Shown: positions 52,941-61,220 of the stretch, one piece after another | How positions within the stretch are numbered: position 1 is the stretch's first letter | How the letters are laid out: the number at the start of each line of letters is the position of its first letter | DNA from: Anaerolineales bacterium | Lineage (GTDB): Bacteria; Chloroflexota; Anaerolineae; 4572-78; NAK82 | Direction: 5' to 3' | DNA length: 62,019 nucleotides | NCBI GenBank assembly: GCA_020343875.1 | Contig: CP070811.1 | Span: forward strand, 2,399,936-2,461,954 | Program-made: the position numbers and the translations under genes | The notes under the pieces: model-generated | What the model saw: the letters and a program-made list of their open reading frames with translations, nothing else | What the model was told of the DNA's origin: nothing | Database searches by the model: none

Positions 52941-53705
52941 TCACTCACCCAGCTGCTTGCGCCGATACAACTCATCAGGCCGGGTATGAATGCGATCCAC
53001 CGCCTCAGGCGTCATGAAATGCGGTCCTCCTAAGGCGTAGGTGCCCAGCAACACGCGGGCTGTCTTTACAGCCATGGCGGTGATGTTTTCCACCTGCTGG
53101 GCGCTACGCCCCAGAGCGATTAGCCCGTGGTTTTGCATCAAAATGACTTTGGGCACCTGGGCATACTCGTCAAGGTATTGGTCGATCAGATCCCGCACCT
53201 TGCGTGCCAGCGGAACACCCGGGTCGGTGTAAGGCACCACCACCGGCGCCGGGCCACACACAACAATTTCGTCAGGGAAGAGACGGCCACTGATGGCTGT
53301 CTGGAAGGCTGCCGAACAAGTCAGGGCATTGACAGCCGTCGGGTGAGTGTGTCCCACGAAATTGACACCCTCCAGGCCGAGACAAATCGCGTGTAACACC
53401 GTCTCCACCGAGGGGCGAGGACCATCGTCCGCCTCTGACTCCACTTTGGCCTGGTTGAGGCGTTGCTTGACCTGCTCATCGGTTAACTCAGGGGCGCTGA
53501 GCATGGCCAGCACTGGCTCAAATGAGACACGCACAAAACCGGCCCGGTCGATCGAAAGTAACTCAGTGCCGCTGGCCTTTACCCAGAAGGAATCGGCGTC
53601 TGCTCGAGCCGAGGTGTTGCCCTCTCCCAAGATCACGTAATCCAGGCTTGAGTTGCCCAGGCGGCGGGACATGGCTTCGAGCTGGGCCAGGATGTCATCT
53701 TGCAT
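52941..53705 (-). CDS. Class II aldolase/adducin-family sugar-phosphate aldolase
   Basis: 254 residues from ATG 53705, behind GCGGAGAG. The zinc ligands are in VGHTHPTAVNAL (two His) and MQNHGLIALG (third His); the acidic residue after LGEGNTSARA and the SGTEL turn line the phosphate site. The family includes L-rhamnulose-1-phosphate and L-fuculose-1-phosphate aldolases, which split to DHAP and lactaldehyde. With the rhamnose-isomerase-like gene and a PfkB kinase nearby, rhamnulose-1-phosphate is the best guess. Confidence 0.88.
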   Translation of the reverse strand: MQDDILAQLEAMSRRLGNSSLDYVILGEGNTSARADADSFWVKASGTELLSIDRAGFVRVSFEPVLAMLSAPELTDEQVKQRLNQAKVESEADDGPRPSVETVLHAICLGLEGVNFVGHTHPTAVNALTCSAAFQTAISGRLFPDEIVVCGPAPVVVPYTDPGVPLARKVRDLIDQYLDEYAQVPKVILMQNHGLIALGRSAQQVENITAMAVKTARVLLGTYALGGPHFMTPEAVDRIHTRPDELYRRKQLGE

Positions 53706-53767
53706 AGGTGCTCTCCGCTCCACAGGTGGGAATTGAGTTCAGAAATCCAGGATTGCACGCAGGCCCA

Positions 53768-54691
53768 TTATGTCAATAAATCGGCGGGCAAATCCTCTGC
53801 CAATGGAAAACTGGTCTGGGTACCCGATGCTTGCACGCTTATGGCTGCGATATGATTGGCCCGCCGCATTGCCTCGGTCAAAGACTTGCCGCCAGCCAGG
53901 AAGTAGGCCAGGCTACCTACGAAGGCATCCCCAGCCCCCGTGGTGTCCAGGGCTTTTACCGGTGTGGCCGGCACCTGGCTGCTTCCGTCCGAGCTGACTA
54001 GCAGGCTGCCTCGCTCACCCAGAGTCAGGATCACCCTGCCCGCCCCTCGCTCCAACAAGACGCGGGCAGCGGTCTCAGCCTCCTCCACGCTGCTCACCGT
54101 CAGGCCCGTCAGAAGCTCCGTCTCACTTTCGTTGGGGCAGAAGATATCGCTCAGTTGGTAGAGTTCTTCTGGCAGGCTGGATCGGGCCGGCGCAGGGTTG
54201 AAGATGGTGGTCACCCCTTCCTGGCGGGCGATACGCAAGGCAGCCAGGGTAGTCTCCACCGGAATCTCCAACTGGCACACCAACATCTGGGCGGCAGCGA
54301 TGACCGGACGGGCGGCCTCGATCTCCTCCTCAGTCAGCAGGTCATTCGCACCGGTGACAATGATGATGGCATTGTGGCCGTCTGGGTCCACCGCAATGGG
54401 CGCCACGCCTGAGAAGGCCTGATCGGTAAACAGGACGTGCTGGGCGTCAATTCCCCAGGACTCAAAATTCTTCAGGGTATTCTCCCCAAATATATCCTGG
54501 CCCAACTTGGTTACCATCGCCACATCGCCGCCCAACTTGGCCGCCATGACCGCCTGGTTGGCGCCCTTGCCGCCATACCCCATGTGAAAACGAGTGCCAT
54601 GCAAGGTTTCGCCCATGCGGGGCAGGCGAGGCACGTAGCTGATCAAATCCAGGTTAGATGCACCTACCACACAAATCTTAGGTCGCGTCAT
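53768..54691 (-). CDS. PfkB-family sugar kinase (ribokinase-like)
   Basis: 307 residues from ATG 54691, with AGGAG upstream. The PfkB signatures are present: GGKGANQAVMAAKLGGDVAM near the N-terminus and LDTTGAGDAFVGSLAYFLAG with the catalytic Asp near the C-terminus. The sequence is closest to ribokinase, but the setting between a class II aldolase and a rhamnose-isomerase-like gene makes phosphorylation of a ketose such as rhamnulose plausible, replacing the FGGY-type RhaB. Confidence 0.92.
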   Translation of the reverse strand: MTRPKICVVGASNLDLISYVPRLPRMGETLHGTRFHMGYGGKGANQAVMAAKLGGDVAMVTKLGQDIFGENTLKNFESWGIDAQHVLFTDQAFSGVAPIAVDPDGHNAIIIVTGANDLLTEEEIEAARPVIAAAQMLVCQLEIPVETTLAALRIARQEGVTTIFNPAPARSSLPEELYQLSDIFCPNESETELLTGLTVSSVEEAETAARVLLERGAGRVILTLGERGSLLVSSDGSSQVPATPVKALDTTGAGDAFVGSLAYFLAGGKSLTEAMRRANHIAAISVQASGTQTSFPLAEDLPADLLT

Positions 54692-54713
54692 GAGGGATTT
54701 TCTCCTAAATGGT

Positions 54714-54775
54714 GTAGCCCGTAGGGCGGGTTTTAGCCCCGCCATTTAGGGCGGCAGGCTGCAAGCCTACTCTAC
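54714..54775. repeat. REP-like pair of palindromes
   Basis: Two adjacent small hairpins: GGCGGG / CCCGCC (54725-54743) and AGGCT-GCA-AGCCT (54756-54768), flanked by GTAG and CTAC. It lies upstream of the PfkB kinase gene on the minus strand. The GGCGGGG-CTAAAA-CCCGCC motif looks like a dispersed intergenic repeat. Confidence 0.4.
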
Positions 54776-54867
54776 ATATAGGGATTCTCGTTCGCTTTGT
54801 TTGATGGCCACGGATTAACGTGGAACTTGCCAGCTTTTCAGCACGTTTACCTGGCTGCTGGTTTGCC

Positions 54868-55197
54868 TTACTTGAGGATATGCTCTCGGGTATAGATATG
54901 GGTACGAATTACCGTGAAGCTGTCCGCATCAGCTCCGGCGGCCTTACCTTCATCCGATGCAAAATCCTCTTGCAGATCCTCCAGGGAGTCCCACCACAAT
55001 TCAGCAGTGCCATCGAAGGGCAGCTCACCTGAGAGCTCTTGATATTCGTCAATGGCCACATTAATCCGGTAGCCTTTCAGGTTTTTGAACTTTAATGTGA
55101 ACGGGGCATGGCCTTCCACCCAGCGTTTCTCGAACTCGGCCCGACTCATACCAGGGTTTGCCTTCAACAATGCGATGAGCTTGACAGGTTGAGACAT
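54868..55197 (-). CDS. EthD-domain dimeric alpha-beta barrel protein
   Basis: 109 residues from ATG 55197, with a perfect AAAGGAGG site. The sequence (KLIALLKANPGMSRAEFEKR, GHAPF, then two further beta-alpha units) matches the EthD/ferredoxin-like fold. The same fold is used by L-rhamnose mutarotase, so in this sugar cluster it could be an epimerase-like accessory, but the RhaM residues are not evident. Role unknown. Confidence 0.8.
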   Translation of the reverse strand: MSQPVKLIALLKANPGMSRAEFEKRWVEGHAPFTLKFKNLKGYRINVAIDEYQELSGELPFDGTAELWWDSLEDLQEDFASDEGKAAGADADSFTVIRTHIYTREHILK

Positions 55198-55297
55198 GAT
55201 TTCCTCCTTTGCTAGCAAACTTGAGTCTAGTGTATGTGCCTGGAATCTGGCAAGTCAACTTGACGGGCGGGGCAGAATGGCTATCCCATGGCCGCCA

Positions 55298-56137
55298 TCA
55301 TCCCTTGACCGCTCCCAGCGTCAAGCCACGCACCAGATAACGTTGCAACAGGATTGAGAGAAGAATACCAGGGATGATAGCAATGGTACCGATGGCAGCG
55401 ATCTCGCCCCACAAAATCTCGTGTCCGCCTACCAGGCTGGGCACGATAATGGTCAGGGTGCGCACATTGCGGCGGGTCAACAGCAGGGCGAACATGAATT
55501 CGTTCCAGGCGAAAATGAAAGAAAAGAGGGACGTAGCAACTAAACCTGGCGTGACCAAGGGCAATGCGACACGCACAAAAGCTCCTACCTGGGAGCAACC
55601 ATCGATCAGGGCTGCCTCTTCCAGCTCGCCGGGAAGCTCATCGAAAAACCCTTTCATCAGCCAGATCACAAAGGGTAGATTGAAAATCGTATTGGCAATG
55701 ATCAGGGCCAGGTGGGTATCCAGCAGTCTGATCTGCTTGAAGATCAAGAATAGCGGCAGGGCTGCGGCTACCGGGGGGAACATGCGGGTAGACAGGATCC
55801 AGAAAGAGAAATTATCCCCCCCGGTCTTGAACCGCGACAGGCTGTAGGCGGCTAGAGACCCGATCAACACCGCTACCAGCGTGGTAGCCGTGGCAATGAT
55901 CAGGCTGTCGCGCAAACCCTGAAGACCGCCGCGTCCATCCGGGGGAAATGCCATGGCATTGAAATAATTGCGGAAATCGAAATCCTTGGGAATAAACACC
56001 GGCGGGTAATGGAAATACTCGGCCTCTGACTTGAATGAGGTAAGAAACATCCATACCACTGGAAACATGAAGAAAATCAACGCGGCTATTAGCAAGCCGG
56101 CTGTAACAGCTGCCTCGAGGCGGGTCATACGCCGCAT
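55298..56137 (-). CDS. Carbohydrate ABC transporter permease, MalG type
   Basis: 279 residues with six membrane helices. The binding-protein-dependent permease EAA loop is ELEEAALIDGCSQVGAFVRVALPLVTPG. It starts 2 nt after its partner permease. No ATPase gene is in the cluster, so a shared ATPase elsewhere, as MsmK/MsiK in other bacteria, is likely. Confidence 0.93.
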   Translation of the reverse strand: MRRMTRLEAAVTAGLLIAALIFFMFPVVWMFLTSFKSEAEYFHYPPVFIPKDFDFRNYFNAMAFPPDGRGGLQGLRDSLIIATATTLVAVLIGSLAAYSLSRFKTGGDNFSFWILSTRMFPPVAAALPLFLIFKQIRLLDTHLALIIANTIFNLPFVIWLMKGFFDELPGELEEAALIDGCSQVGAFVRVALPLVTPGLVATSLFSFIFAWNEFMFALLLTRRNVRTLTIIVPSLVGGHEILWGEIAAIGTIAIIPGILLSILLQRYLVRGLTLGAVKG

Positions 56138-56138
56138 T

Positions 56139-57098
56139 TCACACCTCTCCTCGCTGTTGCCTCTGGAATCTTAGGAAGAATTGAGCGATCAGGGTGATGA
56201 TGATCAGCTGAATGAAGGCCATGGCAGCCGTGTAGCCCAGGCTGAAAAATTTGAACCCCTGCAGGTAGGTGTAGAAGCTGATCGTCTCCGTGACGTTGCC
56301 CGGTCCCCCGCCGGTGACCAGGTAAATGATGTCGAACAACTTAAAAGAGTCCATTGCCCGGATCAAAATGCCGATGATGATCACCGGCAGCAGCAGGGGC
56401 ACAGTAACACGCCAGAAGGTTTGCCAGGGCGAGGCGCCATCCACTTCTGCTGCTTCATACAGCTCCACCGGGACAGACTGAAGGCCAGCCAGCACGATCA
56501 GCATCAAGAAGGGTGTCCATTGCCACACGTCGGTCATCAGGATGGAAAACAGGGCCACCCTTGGGTCCGCGATCCAGGCGAATCCACCCCACTGGCCGAA
56601 GGTTAGCAGCTCGATCACGTAGTTTAGCGGCCCAAACTGGTCGTGGTAGATCATCCGAAACTGAAAACCAGCCACCACGGGGGCTATCATGACCGGTATC
56701 AGGAATAGGGATACCAGCAGGGTGCGCCGCGATCCCAGCCGATTGAGGAGAAGGGCCAGCCCGGTCCCGATGCTTAGCTGAATGGCCACACCCCCGATCA
56801 TCAGAATCGCCGTCACCCGCATAGACGTCCAGAAGCGTCCATCTTGGGACAGGACTCTGATCAGATTCTGAAGGCCCACAAACCGGGCAGGCGCGTTGGT
56901 GGTGAGCTCCCACGACATAAACACCAAACGAAGCTCGTAGATCAGGGGAAAGACCGTGATTGCCAGTAGCGTCAAGGCGGCCGGCAGCACAAACAGGATA
57001 GCCACGCTACGCCTGCGCGATCTGCCGGAGGCTGAGCGCCGGGCTTCGCCTGGGTAACCTGCGGGTCCCCCCTGGGGAATTGCCACCCTATCCCTCAT
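56139..57098 (-). CDS. Carbohydrate ABC transporter permease, MalF type
   Basis: 319 residues with a basic cytoplasmic N-terminus (RRSASGRSRRRS) and six membrane helices. The EAA loop is ELYEAAEVDGASPWQTFWRVTVPLLLP. AGAGGC precedes the start. It partners with the next permease and the binding protein upstream. Confidence 0.93.
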   Translation of the reverse strand: MRDRVAIPQGGPAGYPGEARRSASGRSRRRSVAILFVLPAALTLLAITVFPLIYELRLVFMSWELTTNAPARFVGLQNLIRVLSQDGRFWTSMRVTAILMIGGVAIQLSIGTGLALLLNRLGSRRTLLVSLFLIPVMIAPVVAGFQFRMIYHDQFGPLNYVIELLTFGQWGGFAWIADPRVALFSILMTDVWQWTPFLMLIVLAGLQSVPVELYEAAEVDGASPWQTFWRVTVPLLLPVIIIGILIRAMDSFKLFDIIYLVTGGGPGNVTETISFYTYLQGFKFFSLGYTAAMAFIQLIIITLIAQFFLRFQRQQRGEV

Positions 57099-57119
57099 AA
57101 ACTTTGCCTCTAGGAGAGA

Positions 57120-57144
57120 GGAGAGGCGCTTGGAGCGCCTCTCC
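57120..57144 (-). terminator. Stem-loop between binding protein and permease genes
   Basis: 11-bp perfect stem GGAGAGGCGCT / AGCGCCTCTCC with a 3-nt loop, 15 nt past the binding-protein stop. Hairpins here commonly protect the abundant binding-protein mRNA and reduce read-through into the permeases, as between malE and malF. Confidence 0.6.
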
Positions 57145-57159
57145 CCCTAGTGAGTTGCC

Positions 57160-58698
57160 TTACTTGATCAGGCCCAAAGTCCGGTACGCCTCAAGGGCTT
57201 TGCGCCATAGGTCGATTTGCGCGTCACGGCCAAGCTTGTCCGTGGTCTCATCCCATTCGGTGGCAACAGCGTCCAGCGCTGCCTGCGGTGTCTCCTGGCC
57301 AGCCAGGGCCTTGTTCACGTGCAGGTCGAGGGAATCCTCGAACTGGGCCGCGCCGGGGATGAAGATCTCCGGGTAGCCATCTGCCATAGCTGCTTCCACA
57401 CCCTTCAGGTACGCTTGAGCCTCCTCGGCAGTGGGGAACATCTTGTAGGCCTGTGGGTTGGTGAAGTGGGTGGTGCGGTAGGGGTCCAGGCCCGTAAGCG
57501 CTGTCGAGACATCTTCCAGGCTGCGGTCGTAGCTGACGTGTTTGGCCACCCAGTAGGCAGCTTCCTTGTTCTTTGAATCAGCCGCGACTGCCACCACCCG
57601 GCCAACGGGCATCAAGGAGCGGTGGACGACCTGGCCACCCACCTCCCAGCCAGGCACACGCCCCACGCCGATCTTGCCTGCGATTTCCGACTGAGTGGGA
57701 TCGGCGCCTTTCTTGGGCACGTCGGTCCACTGGACAACCATGGCCACATTGCTCTTGATAAACGCATCCCGCAGTTCGTCGTAGCCATAACCCAGCACGT
57801 CGGGCGGGGCATTCTTCAGGCTATCTACCATGTTTTGCAGGGCCTTCACGGCATTCGGCGAGTTGACCATGGGGGTCATGTTCTCGTCGAAGTAGGGCTC
57901 GCCAAAGGCCGCCCAGCGGTTAACGAACCAGGCAAAACTGAACCCGCGCTTGGCGAACTCGGCGGAGCCATAGAAGTCTCGCTCCAAGGTCTCGCCAGCC
58001 AGGGTCTCTCCCGCCTCCCGGGTGAAGAACTCGCCAATCTGTAACCAGTCGTCCCAGGTCTCGGGCGGCGCCAGATCCTTGCCATACTGCTCCTTGAAGG
58101 CAGCCTGCTCGTCGGGATGCTCGAACAGGTCCTTGCGGTACATCAGCATAAGGACATCGCCGTCAATCGGCAGCGCATAAACCTGGCCGCCGAACTTGCA
58201 GTACAGCTCCCAGAAGGGCGCCAGCACGTCTGAGGCGTTTGGATCCCAGGCCCCAGCCGGGTCCTTCGCCATGTACTCATCCAACGGCTCCAGGTACCCA
58301 TTCCCGGCGAAGTCACCGATGTAAGCCGGGTAGAACGTGACGACGTCAAAAGCCCCAGTGCCGGCTACGAACTCGGTCTTCTCCTTCTCGTAGACACCCT
58401 CGAAGGGCACCTCGATGATCTGGACGGTGATGCCAACCTTCTCGAAGTCACCCTTCCAGAACTCGTAGGGCTTCAAGTTGTGGCCAGCATCCCCTACCAG
58501 GTTAATGGTTACACCGCCAAAGCTGGCGGGGTACTCCCACTTGACGACATCCAGGGCCGGGGGAGCTTCTGCTGCAGGCGCAGCCGGCTCAGCTTCCTCC
58601 GCAGGGGCGGCTGGTGTGGCCGGTGCGGGCGCACAAGCACTCAATCCTGTCGCCAACACCAGAATTAGCGTGAGCAGAACCAAACTCGCTCGTTTCAT
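57160..58698 (-). CDS. Sugar ABC transporter substrate-binding lipoprotein
   Basis: 512 residues from ATG 58698, behind AGGAGGAG. The signal peptide ends in a perfect lipobox LSAC (C22), followed by an Ala/Pro/Glu-rich linker. The rest is a family 1 extracellular solute-binding protein (KVGITVQIIEVPFEGVYEKE, DVVTFYPAYIGDFAGNGYLE, LPIDGDVLMLMYRKDLFE). At 512 residues it is longer than MalE-type proteins. Ligand not known; the gene context suggests a deoxysugar or oligosaccharide. Confidence 0.93.
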   Translation of the reverse strand: MKRASLVLLTLILVLATGLSACAPAPATPAAPAEEAEPAAPAAEAPPALDVVKWEYPASFGGVTINLVGDAGHNLKPYEFWKGDFEKVGITVQIIEVPFEGVYEKEKTEFVAGTGAFDVVTFYPAYIGDFAGNGYLEPLDEYMAKDPAGAWDPNASDVLAPFWELYCKFGGQVYALPIDGDVLMLMYRKDLFEHPDEQAAFKEQYGKDLAPPETWDDWLQIGEFFTREAGETLAGETLERDFYGSAEFAKRGFSFAWFVNRWAAFGEPYFDENMTPMVNSPNAVKALQNMVDSLKNAPPDVLGYGYDELRDAFIKSNVAMVVQWTDVPKKGADPTQSEIAGKIGVGRVPGWEVGGQVVHRSLMPVGRVVAVAADSKNKEAAYWVAKHVSYDRSLEDVSTALTGLDPYRTTHFTNPQAYKMFPTAEEAQAYLKGVEAAMADGYPEIFIPGAAQFEDSLDLHVNKALAGQETPQAALDAVATEWDETTDKLGRDAQIDLWRKALEAYRTLGLIK

Positions 58699-58748
58699 TT
58701 TCACTCCTCCTGTAGAGAGTGTTTCTAGTTGCAACTTTGTTGCCAAGC

Positions 58749-58764
58749 GGGGACGATCGTCCCC
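58749..58764. promoter_or_regulatory. 16-bp perfect palindrome upstream of the binding-protein gene
   Basis: GGGGACGATCGTCCCC, 51 nt before the start of the binding-protein gene, within its probable 5' leader or promoter. It could be an operator or hairpin. Confidence 0.4.
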
Positions 58765-58830
58765 TTCAGAGAAACGCAGAGTACCCTCTGTCACGCATCA
58801 TGTTACGCTGCTCTCACCTCCTTGTGTGAT

Positions 58831-58855
58831 GTATACCCCATGCACCGCGGTATAC
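58831..58855. promoter_or_regulatory. GTATACC-N11-GGTATAC inverted repeat
   Basis: Perfect 7+7 inverted repeat with an 11-nt centre, midway between the isomerase stop and the binding-protein start. A likely regulator site for the sugar operon; no regulator gene is in the window. Confidence 0.4.
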
Positions 58856-58991
58856 CAGTGGTGGAGGCACCAGCCTGCCCCCACTTTGTAATTTCAGACT
58901 CTATGGCCTCTCCTTGGGGCTGGCCAGGTGTAAATGTCACTCTCGTACGGGCCGGCTTCATTCTTTGATGAAGAGCCAGCGCACCAATCCG

Positions 58992-60236
58992 CTACTGGAA
59001 GCCACCGCTAGCAGCAGCAACACCTCGCTCAGATCGGATCTTTTCCTCGTAGCCGCTGGCTCGGTAAGCGGCGATGGGATCTATGGGTGCGCCCATCTCT
59101 TCCCGGACCTGAGCCAACAACGGCCGTACATCGGTCCGGTACGCTTCACTAAGAATACGGTGCGCCTCCAGAACTTGACCCTCTGCCTGGGCCGCAGCCA
59201 ATCTCTCTCGAGGGACAACCAGAGACTTGGCGTAGGCTTCCTGGCAATTCAGCACCGAGTAGATGATGGGTACCAGCTTACCTTCGACGTTGTGACATTG
59301 GTCAAGCATATAAGCCACACGTTGAGCGGTTGACCTGGCGGGCTCGTCTTCACTCTGGGCGGCGCCCGTCAGCTCATGGTAGATGAGGAATAATTCATAG
59401 GGGTTGACACTGCCAACGATGAGATCATCATCCGCATACTTGCGGTTGTTGAGATGGAAACCACCCAGGCGGCCCTCGTCGAGCAAGAAGGCCACAATTT
59501 GCTCAATATTCACACCCGAGGCGTGATGCCCCAAATCGACCAGTACCTGGGCCTGGGGACCCAGTTTAAGGCAGAATGCGTAGCTGGTGCCCCAGTCAGG
59601 CAGGTCAGTGCTGTAGAAAGTGGGCTCAAAGAATTTGTACTCAATCAGCATGCGGCTGTTGGAGGGCAGATGCTCATAAACGATGCGCAGTCTGTCCTCA
59701 AAACGCTGTTTGCGCCCACGCAAGCTATCCTGGCCTGCATAGTTTGTCCCATCGGCAAACCAAAGGCTGAGATCGTTGCTCTTAACTTTGGTCATGATCT
59801 GGCAACATTCCAGGATGTGATCCAGGGCCTGCTCCTGGATGGAGGGGTCCGGATTACCTAACGAGCCCAGCTTGTACTCATCGTCCTGGAAGACATTGGG
59901 GTTGACGGCGCCAATATGAATCCCCTGTTCCTGAGCATATTGGCACATGCCATCGTAATCATCGTCCTGGGGACGATCCCAGGGAATATGAATGGCCACA
60001 GAGGGTGCGATGCCCGTCATCTTGTGAACCATCGCAGCATCGTCCAGCTTTTGACGCGTGGTGGTAGCAGCGCCGGGCCAGGCAAACGCCTTAAAGCGGG
60101 TGCCGCTGTTGGCGTAGCCCCAACTGGGGGTCTCGATATGTTGTGTCTTCAGGGCCTGTTTCACCCCAAGCACGTCAACCCCCTCGGCTTCCAGGTTCTC
60201 CGCCAGCAGGTCGTAGGCAGCGCGATGATTGTTCAT
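58992..60236 (-). CDS. rhaI: L-rhamnose isomerase-like TIM-barrel sugar isomerase
   Basis: 414 residues, GAGGAGG before the ATG. The sequence matches the Pseudomonas stutzeri-type L-rhamnose isomerase (RhaI) rather than E. coli RhaA. Probable metal ligands are seen in order: LIEYKFFEP (Glu), [11 protein letters not shown] (Asp, His), [15 protein letters not shown] (His, Asp). It converts L-rhamnose to L-rhamnulose, although the family is known for broad aldose-ketose specificity. It lies between the two ABC transporter gene sets and provides the first step for the kinase and aldolase downstream. Confidence 0.88.
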   Translation of the reverse strand: MNNHRAAYDLLAENLEAEGVDVLGVKQALKTQHIETPSWGYANSGTRFKAFAWPGAATTTRQKLDDAAMVHKMTGIAPSVAIHIPWDRPQDDDYDGMCQYAQEQGIHIGAVNPNVFQDDEYKLGSLGNPDPSIQEQALDHILECCQIMTKVKSNDLSLWFADGTNYAGQDSLRGRKQRFEDRLRIVYEHLPSNSRMLIEYKFFEPTFYSTDLPDWGTSYAFCLKLGPQAQVLVDLGHHASGVNIEQIVAFLLDEGRLGGFHLNNRKYADDDLIVGSVNPYELFLIYHELTGAAQSEDEPARSTAQRVAYMLDQCHNVEGKLVPIIYSVLNCQEAYAKSLVVPRERLAAAQAEGQVLEAHRILSEAYRTDVRPLLAQVREEMGAPIDPIAAYRASGYEEKIRSERGVAAASGGFQ

Positions 60237-60335
60237 AGAATTGGCCTCCTCATTGCTGTTTGGTTTGGCACTCGATCAAAGCGATTTCGTGGGGCGAACT
60301 CAGTGGTGAAAACAGCCTGCGAGAGTTATGCCTGG

Positions 60336-61211
60336 CTATTTAATGGCACCCACCACCAGGCCCCGGGTGATGTAGCGTTCTACGAGCAGGGCGATGAGTA
60401 TCATGGGGGCGATGGTGAGCAGCGACAACGCGGACAGATACCACCACTGCGGGCCGTAGGACTGGCTGCCCATGCCGGCCACGTACATGGGCATGGTGCT
60501 GGCCCGGCTGAAGGTCAGCATCAGCGCGAACAGGTAGTCGTTCCAGGCGAACATCAGGCAGAACAGATAGGTGGCGATCAAGCCGGGCGTGGAAAGCGGC
60601 AGTACGATCCTGGTAAATGCCTGGAAGCGCGACGCCCCATCAATCAGGGCGCTCTCCTCAAGATCTATAGGCAGGCCGGCGAAGAAATCCCGCATGATCC
60701 ACACCACAAACGGCAGGTTGAACACGGTGTAGGCCAGGATCATGCCCGCGTGCGTATCGATGAGCCTCAGGAAGCGGAACATTATTATGTAAGGCAGGAT
60801 AATCACCACCGGCGGCAGCATGCGCTGGGAGATGATCCAGAAGGCCAGGTCGTTGTTGCGCCATTTCAACCCGGGTACAAAGTACTGAAAGCGGGTCAGG
60901 GCGTAGCCGGCCATGGAGCCGATGACCACAGCCAGGGCGGCGCTGCTGGTAGCCATAATGGCGCTGTTGGTCCATCTGCGCGCCACCTCGTCTTGAAACC
61001 GGCCGAACAGCACGTCTTGCCAGGCGTGCAGGGAAGGCTGAAAGTCAATCCACGGCAGATACCTCGGCCCCTGGAAGACCGCGATGGGCAACTTGACCGA
61101 GGTGATGATCAGCCAGTAGATGGGAAACAGACAGAAGATGGCCCACAGGGCCAGCAAAACGTAGGTCAGGCCGAGTTTCAAGCGCTGAGATTGTCGCATA
61201 CTCATCTGCAT
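60336..61211 (-). CDS. Second carbohydrate ABC transporter permease, MalG type
   Basis: 291 residues with six membrane helices; the EAA loop is DLEESALIDGASRFQAFTRIVLPLSTPG. It starts 9 nt after its partner permease. It is clearly paralogous to, but diverged from, the MalG-type permease at 55298. Confidence 0.93.
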   Translation of the reverse strand: MQMSMRQSQRLKLGLTYVLLALWAIFCLFPIYWLIITSVKLPIAVFQGPRYLPWIDFQPSLHAWQDVLFGRFQDEVARRWTNSAIMATSSAALAVVIGSMAGYALTRFQYFVPGLKWRNNDLAFWIISQRMLPPVVIILPYIIMFRFLRLIDTHAGMILAYTVFNLPFVVWIMRDFFAGLPIDLEESALIDGASRFQAFTRIVLPLSTPGLIATYLFCLMFAWNDYLFALMLTFSRASTMPMYVAGMGSQSYGPQWWYLSALSLLTIAPMILIALLVERYITRGLVVGAIK

Positions 61212-61220
61212 GGAAGCACC

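Noticed and set aside
51305..53017. 570-codon plus-strand frame
   Set aside because: It is antisense to the acyl-CoA dehydrogenase and alcohol dehydrogenase genes; composition and motifs support only the minus strand.
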